NCBI GenBank assembly: GCA_002438345.1
Contig: DJUJ01000200.1
Coordinates: 11,242 to 20,619 of the forward strand
From: Paenibacillus sp. UBA6285
Lineage (GTDB): Bacteria > Bacillota > Bacilli > Paenibacillales > Paenibacillaceae
DNA: 9,378 nucleotides
Reading direction: 5' to 3'
In this document: positions 1 to 6,398 of the stretch, piece by piece
Layout of the letters: the number at the start of each line of letters is the position of its first letter
Numbering within the stretch: the first letter of the stretch is position 1
Translations under genes and position numbers: made by a program
Notes under the pieces: model-generated
The model's input: the letters and a program-made list of their open reading frames with translations, nothing else
What the model was told of the DNA's origin: nothing
Database searches by the model: none

Positions 1-1287
1 AAGGCTCACATGCATTTCAGACGGAACCCGCTTCCTTTCCCCCATATTCAGCGCTTCTATATAGATCGAGTCCATTTCACAGAGCACCGCAGGCAACCCG
101 TAGCGAATGATCCTGTCCTTGTTCGCTTCTCCCATCGTAGCGGTTAATGCTGGATGATCTCGTAGTTGAATTAATGCCTTAGCGGTAGCAGTAATATCAT
201 CAACTGGAACCAACATGCCTGTTGATTCATGTTCGATCAAATCGTGAATCCCCCGAATATGCGTACCGATAACAGGTTTACCTGCTGCCATCGCCTCCAT
301 AATCGCCCGAGGTAGTCCCTCGCGATAGGACACAAGAGCGGCAACATCACACGCTCTAAGTAGATCTGGAATATCCTTACGGTACCCAAGCATATGCACT
401 CGATCGCTAACCCCTAGCCGATTGGCTAGTTCCAGTAGCGTCTGCTCGAACGGCCCCGTACCCGCTAAAGCCAGATGGATATTGCCTGCTTGAACGCCCA
501 ACTGACCCAGCGCTTCGATCAGCTGCTTCTGGTTCTTGTTAACGTTCAATTCAGCAACGCATAGTACGACAAAGGGAGGTTCATCATTGTTACTCTTCGG
601 TAGATCAAATAGTTGGCGTCGCCTATCTGTCTTTTCCGTCGCAGCTTCAGGATGTTCCTGTTCGCTGCCGTAAACCTGGAGATCAAGTCCGACACCACTC
701 ACATAGGTCACTTTTTTTCGTACAGAAAATTTCTGGGCGCGTTCATAATCTTCACTATTTATGGTGATCAGCACATCTGTCCAGCGAGCCATCAATCGCT
801 CGAGCGGATAATAAAGCATCCAGTTCAGGAGTGGGGCTCCCTTAAAGAAATGAAAGCCATGAGCTGTATACAATGTGCAGGGCACACCTGCCCTACGGGC
901 CGCAATCCGTCCGAGAATCGAAGCGACTGGCGTATGTACATGGACGAACTGAAACCCCTCCTTCATGAAGCTTTCAGTTAATATCCCTAGAGCGGCCCAG
1001 TTCTGCACCTGCAAAGGGCTACGTTGAATAGGCACATCGTGGCACACGATCCCCTTCTCTTCTAACCGTAACCTCGCTTCCCCAGGCTGCGCGTAAGCAT
1101 GCACTTCACACCCCTTTTGTTGCAATAACTCCATGTAAGGTAAATGAAAACTCTCGAAATGCCCATAAATGGAGGCTACAAAAGCAGCTTTTAATGGCCC
1201 ACAGCCTTCAGCAAGTGCGCTCCCGAACCTCTTGTTATTGCGCTTGTTCTGTTTGTTGTCGTAGCTTACGTCCGGTTGACCTTTCAA
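1..1287 (-). CDS. EpsD-like GT4 family glycosyltransferase, C-terminus cut by the left edge
   Basis: Predicted cytoplasmic retaining glycosyltransferase that adds a sugar from a nucleotide-sugar donor to the lipid-linked exopolysaccharide repeat unit. I translated the reverse strand; the frame stays open to base 1, giving about 429 residues from a TTG at 1287. The GT-B N-terminal half contains FVASIYGHFESFHLPY (about 37-52), HVHTP (about 116-120) and YTAHGFHFFKGAP (about 140-152). The C-terminal half contains AELNVNKNQKQLIEA (about 245-259), LAGTGPFE, and the GT4 EX7E motif YREGLPRAIMEAMAAGKP with E323 and E331. From memory this pattern closely matches Bacillus subtilis EpsD, which is about 380 residues, so few residues should be missing beyond the edge. 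It is the fifth gene of the operon. The start is uncertain: TTG 1287 overlaps the polymerase gene by 53 bases, has only a weak AAGGG very close to it, and would give a low-complexity basic N-terminus. Conserved sequence begins near base 1190. Confidence 0.88.
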   Translation of the reverse strand, partial: MKGQPDVSYDNKQNKRNNKRFGSALAEGCGPLKAAFVASIYGHFESFHLPYMELLQQKGCEVHAYAQPGEARLRLEEKGIVCHDVPIQRSPLQVQNWAALGILTESFMKEGFQFVHVHTPVASILGRIAARRAGVPCTLYTAHGFHFFKGAPLLNWMLYYPLERLMARWTDVLITINSEDYERAQKFSVRKKVTYVSGVGLDLQVYGSEQEHPEAATEKTDRRRQLFDLPKSNNDEPPFVVLCVAELNVNKNQKQLIEALGQLGVQAGNIHLALAGTGPFEQTLLELANRLGVSDRVHMLGYRKDIPDLLRACDVAALVSYREGLPRAIMEAMAAGKPVIGTHIRGIHDLIEHESTGMLVPVDDITATAKALIQLRDHPALTATMGEANKDRIIRYGLPAVLCEMDSIYIEALNMGERKRVPSEMHVSL

Positions 1288-2497
1288 TGCCCTTGGTTCG
1301 ATACCGCATCACTCCTTTCCGTCCAGTATTCGTTAATCGGATGCAAGCTGCGTTCATAGCCATCATGAACCACCAGTATCGCTGGAATAAGGCTTCGATG
1401 CCCATCGAAAGTCCAATCATCGCAGCGTGAGACAGCAGTAATGCCATAATGATCGGTCTGTGAATCGGTTCTGCCGCGCGATAAGATCGGATACCTACGA
1501 TAAAGAACCAGATCATGAATCCGCCATACACGATCAAGCCCAGTAGTCCGAATTCTGTCATAAACCAAATCGGAGTGTTATGAATAATAATGCGCAGTTC
1601 ATAGTTATAGGAGCCAAGTCCAATTCCTAACAACGGACTTTGTGCGATCCAATCCACCGCCTTCCCAATGATGTCGAGGCGTGACTGAATCTGCGAGGGT
1701 CTACTGGCCATATTCCCAAGAACATCCAGATAAGCTGTTCCTTTATACAACAGCAGTGCTACAAATGCGATGCTAAACCCCATACCAATCTTGAGAAGTC
1801 GAGATGGATTAGTCAGCAGAAGTGTAAGTAGGACAAGGAACAGACCAATCCATGACGATCGCGAAAAGGTCATCATAATGCCCCCGGCTAGGGTTATCGT
1901 CGCTAGGGTACTCACCCATCCCCTAAGTAGCTTCACCCCATCCCCACTCGTCATGATATGAATGGCAAAAGCCGTCACTAATAATCCGCCATATGCATTC
2001 GGATCAATTAGCATCCCAGACAGTCGACCGTCTTGCACCATAAACGGGACCTTGACTCCACTAAAAAAATCGAACAAAGCGACGCCATTGAAGATCAGTA
2101 CACTGATCAGAAAAGCTCGTAGCATTTTATATAACCGATCCCAGCTGTCAACAGCCTGAATAAGCATGATATAAGTCAGCAGTAGGAGTATAAACCCAAA
2201 ATCTTTTTGCAATAGAGCGTATTGCGTAATGAATCCATTGCGCCAAATGGATACAAATGAAGCGAGGACGAAAATAAATAACATCCCCCAATGCCATGAA
2301 CTGAACTGCCTCGGGTCCAATTTGAGGTGTAAACCTGCTGCAAACAAACCAAGCATTAAGAAAAGGTCAGAGAGTGCGATTCGAAAGGCGCCACCGAAAT
2401 CAATTTGAGCCGGAAGGCAGATGATGTAACCCATAACCGCAAACAGAAATAAATTACGCATGGTGTAGGGTTTCCCTACAACCGATACAGATGTCAT
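1235..2497 (-). CDS. Wzy / O-antigen-ligase-type exopolysaccharide polymerase
   Basis: Predicted multi-pass membrane enzyme that joins lipid-linked oligosaccharide repeat units on the outer face of the membrane. With the ATG at 2497 it is 420 residues. Hydrophobic segments run through most of the chain (roughly 14-32, 37-56, 70-86, 100-115, 128-145, 165-182, 195-210, 213-229, 236-251, 316-336, 347-365 and 372-386). A large loop before 316 carries typical Wzy_C-type sequence: DPNAYGG (165-171), FSRSSWIG (211-218), SPLLGIGLGSYN (287-298) and IHNTPIWFMTEFG (305-317), with the conserved loop histidine at 306. The frame is open further upstream to 2680, but that part only shadows the flippase gene. 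ATG 2497 has an AGGGG five bases upstream and follows the flippase stop by 32 bases. The tail after residue 390 is hydrophilic and basic. Enzyme class is confident; substrate is unknown. Confidence 0.87.
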   Translation of the reverse strand: MTSVSVVGKPYTMRNLFLFAVMGYIICLPAQIDFGGAFRIALSDLFLMLGLFAAGLHLKLDPRQFSSWHWGMLFIFVLASFVSIWRNGFITQYALLQKDFGFILLLLTYIMLIQAVDSWDRLYKMLRAFLISVLIFNGVALFDFFSGVKVPFMVQDGRLSGMLIDPNAYGGLLVTAFAIHIMTSGDGVKLLRGWVSTLATITLAGGIMMTFSRSSWIGLFLVLLTLLLTNPSRLLKIGMGFSIAFVALLLYKGTAYLDVLGNMASRPSQIQSRLDIIGKAVDWIAQSPLLGIGLGSYNYELRIIIHNTPIWFMTEFGLLGLIVYGGFMIWFFIVGIRSYRAAEPIHRPIIMALLLSHAAMIGLSMGIEALFQRYWWFMMAMNAACIRLTNTGRKGVMRYRTKGIERSTGRKLRQQTEQAQ

Positions 2498-2502
2498 ACA
2501 AG

Positions 2503-2507
2503 CCCCT
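2503..2507 (-). promoter_or_regulatory. Ribosome binding site that decides the polymerase start
   Basis: AGGGG on the minus strand, five bases before ATG 2497, in the 32-base gap after the flippase stop. It favours this start over the longer open frame, whose extra 61 codons only overlap the flippase gene, and over the unsupported ATG at 2461. Confidence 0.6.
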
Positions 2508-2529
2508 ACTTTCCTATGAGAAGATGCCT

Positions 2530-3765
2530 CTATGCGGCCAATTCCCGTTGTACCTGTTTCCTTGCCTGACGGATTACCAAGAAAAGTACGATCACACTGC
2601 CAATCATCTGAACGAATAATGCCAAACTGGCCCCCATCGCAGCGCCTATCACCCCGTAAATAGGTACAAATATTAGACATGAAAGCCCATTAGTGATCAC
2701 CGAACACAGAAACAATGGAATCTGCGCTTTGTACTTCCCGGTGGCTGTTAAGGCATACCACAGGTAAGACGAAACAAATACCAACGTGGTAGAAACGAGC
2801 AACCAATGAAACAAACTTATCTCCTCAGCCACGTCTGGACTGAACAATAGGGTTAGTAGCTGATGACCAAACATCCACCCGATCAAACAAGCGAACGCAC
2901 TAATTCCCACGCCCATTGCAATCATTCGACTGAGTAATGAGACAAACTCCTTATGTCGTCCGGCAGCGTGCCAACGGGCTAGACGTGGTGTTATCGCTTC
3001 ACCGAGTGCAGTAACAACAACATTGCAGGCAACAATCATGTATGAGAGCGTAGCGTATACACCTAGGTCATGTTCCCCTTTAAAATAAGAGATCGCGTAT
3101 AGTGGGATATTCGTATTTAGCGACATCAACGCCAACACAACACCAAGGGGTGAACTAACGATCAGCAATCCCCATAGGCGTCTTTTGTTAAAAAGTGGCC
3201 TGAGCGACGTATACACTCTCGCTTTGCGAGCATCATATCCAATCGTTATCGCTAACCATCCGATAATCATGACTAATAACGCTAGAACGAGACTCTGTGT
3301 AGGGATAAATACGAGTGCGAAGACAAGTATGGAGAACAATCCTTTAGCAGCTCTCGAGAAAGAGATTTGATCTAGCCTCTCCTGCTTCTGAACAATACCT
3401 AATAAAATATCGCTGACCGACTCAACAATTCTATACAATCCGATGAAAAATATGACTAAAACTGTATTCCAATTAAAACCACTGACTATGCAAAAACCTG
3501 CTGTGATCGTGAATGCAACAGCAGTTGTCACGAGACGAAGCCCAAAAAAATCTCCAAAAAGGTATTTCCCCGATGTATCAACGATCAAGACCGAACGAAG
3601 ATGTAAATGCGACAGCATGAATATGGGAGCAGTCACCGCAAGCCCTAGTGAATATTGCCCAACGATTTCGGGTGACCCAAATTTATTAAGAAGTATTACA
3701 ATCACGAACTGAGCACCTGCGTAAGTGATATTCCCGAATAAATAACGAAGAGAAGCAAATGTCAT
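2530..3765 (-). CDS. Wzx-type polysaccharide flippase (MOP superfamily)
   Basis: Predicted integral membrane transporter that moves undecaprenyl-linked repeat units across the cytoplasmic membrane so the neighbouring polymerase can use them. The 411-residue length is usual for the Polysacc_synt/Wzx family. The N-terminus LRYLFGNITYAGAQFVIVIL and the following LNKFGSPEIVGQYSLGLAVTAP are characteristic of this family's first two helices, where a phenylalanine/glycine-rich segment is followed by an exchange of 'growing' and 'quitting' turns. The segment YRIVESVSDILLGIVQKQER (about 111-130) followed by LD and a membrane segment is also typical. Strongly hydrophobic segments continue to about residue 400, and the last residues (RQARKQVQRELAA) are a basic cytoplasmic tail. 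The start ATG lies 6 bases after the kinase stop; the upstream ribosome site (GGAATGG) is weak, so translation may depend on coupling to the kinase gene. No frameshift or missing part is seen. Confidence 0.87.
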   Translation of the reverse strand: MTFASLRYLFGNITYAGAQFVIVILLNKFGSPEIVGQYSLGLAVTAPIFMLSHLHLRSVLIVDTSGKYLFGDFFGLRLVTTAVAFTITAGFCIVSGFNWNTVLVIFFIGLYRIVESVSDILLGIVQKQERLDQISFSRAAKGLFSILVFALVFIPTQSLVLALLVMIIGWLAITIGYDARKARVYTSLRPLFNKRRLWGLLIVSSPLGVVLALMSLNTNIPLYAISYFKGEHDLGVYATLSYMIVACNVVVTALGEAITPRLARWHAAGRHKEFVSLLSRMIAMGVGISAFACLIGWMFGHQLLTLLFSPDVAEEISLFHWLLVSTTLVFVSSYLWYALTATGKYKAQIPLFLCSVITNGLSCLIFVPIYGVIGAAMGASLALFVQMIGSVIVLFLVIRQARKQVQRELAA

Positions 3766-3771
3766 AATACG

Positions 3772-4479
3772 TTAGACCATTCCGGAAGATGAAGCCCAAT
3801 CGGCAAAATCTTCACTGCGAATCTTGTAGCGTTTGCTACTCTTTCGATAATTCAAAACTGCTCCCAATACATGCGCCCCTTGCTGCTCAAGCATCTGTTT
3901 CGCAGAGCTCGTATGCTTCAAGAGCACTTTCCCAGATTTTACAACTAACAGTACCCCTTCGGTCATCTTTCCCAAGATAAGGGCATCCGAGAAGGGCATT
4001 AACACAGAAGAAGAATCGATGACAATCGTATCAAATCGCTCGCTAAGCTCTGCGAATAACCTCTTCATTCCTGATGATCTTAGTAAGTCAGCCGGATTCG
4101 GGGAGATTGGACCAGAAGTCAGTACAGAAAGTCCTTCTGCATCCTCAATAGGAACAATACAATCATCCACACGGGTTTGATCCACTAAGATACTACTTAA
4201 TCCGACCCAATTGGGCAGATCGAATGCCTTATGCACGGTTGGCGTGCGCAAATCTGCATCTATCAGCAGCACGGTTCTTCCCGTTTCCGCCATCGCTATG
4301 GCCAAGTTCATCGCCACTGTCGACTTTCCTTCATCTGGAAGAGAGCTTGTGACTAATAAAGATCGGATTTCTCCACCTACTCGGGTATAGCGAATATTGG
4401 ATCGTATCGTTCGAAATTGATCTCCACTAGATGATTTCGGTTGTTCCAGGCAATACAGTCTTGGCGTTTTCTTCTTCAT
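3772..4479 (-). CDS. CapB/CpsD-like bacterial tyrosine kinase lacking the usual tyrosine tail
   Basis: Predicted cytoplasmic BY-kinase ATPase domain of a chain-length control pair, partner of the membrane protein encoded just upstream. The 235-residue length is normal for the Gram-positive split form. Visible parts are the QFRTIRSNIRY entry motif (21-31), Walker A SSLPDEGKST (45-54, K52), Walker A' LLIDADLRTP (71-80, D74 and D76), and the Walker B position FDTIVIDSSS (149-158, D155). Two things are odd. The family normally has IDTPP at Walker B, and here it reads IDSSS. The C-terminus normally carries a cluster of several tyrosines for autophosphorylation, but after LNYRKSSKRYK only Y211 and Y218 are present and the last 17 residues have none. 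The ATG has AAGGAG nine bases upstream and overlaps the CapA-like gene by 53 bases, which suggests translational coupling. No cognate phosphatase gene is in the window. Confidence 0.88.
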   Translation of the reverse strand: MKKKTPRLYCLEQPKSSSGDQFRTIRSNIRYTRVGGEIRSLLVTSSLPDEGKSTVAMNLAIAMAETGRTVLLIDADLRTPTVHKAFDLPNWVGLSSILVDQTRVDDCIVPIEDAEGLSVLTSGPISPNPADLLRSSGMKRLFAELSERFDTIVIDSSSVLMPFSDALILGKMTEGVLLVVKSGKVLLKHTSSAKQMLEQQGAHVLGAVLNYRKSSKRYKIRSEDFADWASSSGMV

Positions 4480-5185
4480 GTCTGCTGGCTCCTTCTACTG
4501 AATTGGATTTCGTCTTCGCCCGCCGTTTCCGTGGCTTCAATTTCCCCACCGTTCCCAGAAGAGGAAGCTGCAAATCCAACTGAATGTTTTTGGCGCTTCT
4601 CACAGGTTTCTCCGCCATTTCTCGTAGAATGGAAATTGCGATCCCAGCAATCAATGCAAGCCCGAAAGCAACGACCATATTGAAGAGCGGCTTGGGCGAG
4701 ATCGCCTCGAAAGGAACCTTGGCTCGGTCGAGAAACACAACATTCTCTACCCCCATAATCGCTTGGATGTTCTCGTTGAAAGCCTCCCCAAAACCATTCA
4801 CGATATCCGTTGCCCGCTGAGCATTAGAATCCGTCACAATAACCGTCGTCACGAGTGACTCACTATTTGTTCTTGTCTTAACTTTGTCTAATAGTTTTTC
4901 AGGGGTCATGTTTAATTGCAGCCTTCTAACGACCTCTTCAGCGATTCTACTGCTTCGGATAATTTCCCCGTAAGTGGTTACTAGTTTTTGCCCAGCCATA
5001 ATGTCATTGATTGCTTTCTGTTGCCTGTCACCTTGAATAAGAATAGAAGCTGTCGCCTCGTATTTCGGCTTCAAAACATAGTAGCTAACGAAACTAGCGA
5101 GACCGACCGCAACGATACATAACACAATGATGAACAGCAGCCTACGTTTCACTAGTTTCAAGATGCTACCTAGTTCGAATTCCAT
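4427..5185 (-). CDS. Wzz/CapA-like chain-length regulator and kinase activator
   Basis: Predicted membrane protein of the Wzz family that controls polysaccharide chain length and, in Gram-positive bacteria, activates the separate BY-kinase through its cytoplasmic tail. It has 252 residues. A first membrane helix (about 15-37) follows a short cytoplasmic start (MEFELGSILKLVKRR). The extracellular part contains KYEATASILI, the helical region QQKAINDIMAGQKLVTTYGE and VIVTDSNAQRATDIVNGFGE. The proline-rich AISPKPLF (161-168) precedes the second helix (about 168-187), as is usual. The remaining 65 or so residues form a cytoplasmic tail with a basic patch RKRRAK, longer than the minimum seen in CapA proteins. 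The ATG has AGGAG nine bases upstream. It is the first gene of the exopolysaccharide operon and its 3' end overlaps the kinase gene by 53 bases. Confidence 0.9.
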   Translation of the reverse strand: MEFELGSILKLVKRRLLFIIVLCIVAVGLASFVSYYVLKPKYEATASILIQGDRQQKAINDIMAGQKLVTTYGEIIRSSRIAEEVVRRLQLNMTPEKLLDKVKTRTNSESLVTTVIVTDSNAQRATDIVNGFGEAFNENIQAIMGVENVVFLDRAKVPFEAISPKPLFNMVVAFGLALIAGIAISILREMAEKPVRSAKNIQLDLQLPLLGTVGKLKPRKRRAKTKSNSVEGASRHEEENAKTVLPGTTEII

Positions 5186-5238
5186 CTTTCATTTCTCCTA
5201 ACCGTTAATGTATTTTCGTCTTCTTCAACAAGTGTTTT

Positions 5239-5267
5239 ATTGTATATTTATATTCTCGTTATCCCAA
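5239..5267 (-). promoter_or_regulatory. Candidate SigA-type promoter of the exopolysaccharide operon
   Basis: On the minus strand TTGGGA (5262-5267) is followed after 17 bases by TACAAT (5239-5244). These match the -35 consensus in 4 of 6 positions and the -10 consensus in 5 of 6, with ideal spacing. Transcription would begin near 5232, about 47 bases before the CapA-like start, in an AT-rich region. An overlapping TTGGAC a few bases upstream could serve as an alternative -35. Confidence 0.5.
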
Positions 5268-5351
5268 TATATGTCCAAAAAGAGCTGGAAATTTATATGC
5301 CTTCTTTTTAATAGATCCACCCGAATCTCTATTAAACTCCAACAGAAATAA

Positions 5352-5385
5352 GCAGTCTACCAGTATGATCCTACTGGTAGACTGC
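5352..5385. repeat. Perfect 14-bp inverted repeat (hairpin, possible terminator)
   Basis: GCAGTCTACCAGTA and its exact complement are separated by the 6-base loop TGATCC. On the plus strand CTTTTATCTTT follows; on the minus strand TTATTTCTGTT follows. It can therefore act as a terminator in either direction, better on the plus strand. It lies about 85 bases upstream of the exopolysaccharide promoter and could insulate that promoter from transcription arriving from the right. No gene stop lies close to it. Confidence 0.65.
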
Positions 5386-5690
5386 CTTTTATCTTTACTG
5401 CTTTGCTCTCTGAAATTCATTTAAAACTAGCAAGTTAAATTAGTTCTCCACTCATTAGTTGGTGTAAGGTGTAAGATAACTAATTATTCTTTCATCGATT
5501 AGATCCACTAGTACCTACAAAAGCTGGTTCATGTTCCATCGCTCTCATATTAGCAGATAATAGTTCTTTGAATTCATCCTTTTCTTCATAGATTCTTTAC
5601 AAGATAGATTTATTACCATATGAAGAAGGATGAGGAACAGTTAGAGCTTCTTGTTGAAATGCATAAAGTATCTGAAATGTTACAAGAGTA

Positions 5691-5903
5691 TTATCTTGGG
5701 ATCGGACTTTCTGCAGTTATGGTAACTATTGCAGAATAGGTGCCTGTTGCCAAACCTTCTTTCACTTTGATCGTGAAGCTTGTTGCTTCTCCTTTATTGA
5801 GTAGACAATACAAACTGTGCCGCGTTTTCGCCACTTCGTTACCACTACATAATAATACGTCGTGCTGGTTGGCGCGCTTACGTAACACTTTTTTGATCAC
5901 CAT
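5691..5903 (-). pseudogene. Fragment resembling the C-terminal end of a repetitive surface protein
   Basis: The 70-residue open frame ends in LLNKGEATSFTIKVKEGLAT then GTYSAIVTITA (about residues 34-64). This follows a pattern common in beta-sandwich repeats of secreted Bacillota proteins, where a glycine-rich turn, 'sFTi.pk.GLaaGTYsa.VTi' and a stop or new repeat follow each other. The preceding part (residues 1-30) has no signal peptide or membrane segment, and no AGGAG-type site precedes the ATG. It is therefore most likely the truncated tail of a larger cell-wall or S-layer-like protein whose body has been lost. The pattern match is from memory. A chance reading frame is possible. Confidence 0.4.
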
Positions 5904-6044
5904 AATGCAATTATATGGTTTATCTTCGTATTGAATCTTAATGAAATCTTAACGAATATATAAATTTTTAATGAAAAAATTGGAAACCAGCTGATCTTGC
6001 TTTTATTACTTGTAATTATGACAAAACGAAAGGTCTATTAAAAA

Positions 6045-6086
6045 AAAGAGCGTACCAACGACAGAAAACATGTTGGAACGCTCTTT
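6045..6086 (-). terminator. Strong leftward rho-independent terminator
   Basis: AAAGAGCGTACCAAC (6045-6059) pairs with GTTGGAACGCTCTTT (6072-6086) with one A-A mismatch and a 12-base loop. On the minus strand the stem runs straight into seven T residues. It probably ends transcripts of the two small genes to the right, although the nearest accepted stop codon (6399) is 313 bases away. It may originally have served a gene that has been lost. Confidence 0.75.
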
Positions 6087-6223
6087 ATTAATTACTTACA
6101 ACTACAAATAATACTAGTGTTAAATATGGTTCCAAAAAATACTCTCTTAACAGCGACACACCACACTCCACATGTGATGTATAAACACTGAAAACAAGTT
6201 ATAGGAATAGCATTTGCTCAATG

Positions 6224-6251
6224 AAGGGGCGGCTGACAACAGTCGCTCTTT
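6224..6251 (+). terminator. Rightward rho-independent terminator with no gene feeding it
   Basis: AAGGGGCGGCTG pairs with CAGTCGCTCTTT across an ACAA loop. The stem uses G-T wobbles that pair only in plus-strand RNA (they become A-C mismatches in minus-strand RNA), and TCTTTTATTAT follows on the plus strand. Both points indicate rightward action. No plus-strand gene precedes it in the window. Confidence 0.55.
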
Positions 6252-6398
6252 TATTATCCCCCCACCCAGTGCCTGACGAAATAGTTATTACATTTGAGCC
6301 GAAGTTAAGGCTTGTTATACCCATCTAAAAATTAGACTAATGTCTTTCTGTACGTACAAGGAAGAAAAATGCAGGTGAATTCCACGTAATGAATCATC

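Larger units (their letters stand above)
5186..6398. other. AT-rich intergenic zone with gene remnants and hairpins
   Basis: No intact gene is supported over about 1.2 kb. The left 90 bases hold the operon promoter. Beyond it are a perfect hairpin (5352-5385), a short open stretch resembling a protein tail (minus strand, 5492-5596, with residues KELLSANMRAMEHEPAF), a surface-protein fragment (5691-5903), a leftward terminator (6045-6086) and a rightward terminator (6224-6251). A 10-base palindrome TGTACGTACA lies at 6349-6358. Composition is visibly more AT-rich than in the exopolysaccharide genes. I read it as decayed gene material, which is inference. Confidence 0.55.

Noticed and set aside
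613..981. 122-residue plus-strand open frame
   Set aside because: It lies antisense to the well-conserved glycosyltransferase coding sequence and shows no family motif.
2498..2680. Longer polymerase start at 2680, adding 61 residues
   Set aside because: The extra part overlaps the flippase gene, reads as unrelated hydrophilic sequence, and lacks a ribosome site; ATG 2497 has one.
5620..5739. 39-residue plus-strand frame beginning MKKDEEQLELL
   Set aside because: No ribosome site, no recognisable motif, an in-frame stop 15 bases upstream, and it overlaps the surface-protein fragment on the other strand.
5186..6398. Insertion sequence or CRISPR array in the long intergenic zone
   Set aside because: No transposase motif, terminal inverted repeats, target duplications or regularly spaced direct repeats were found.
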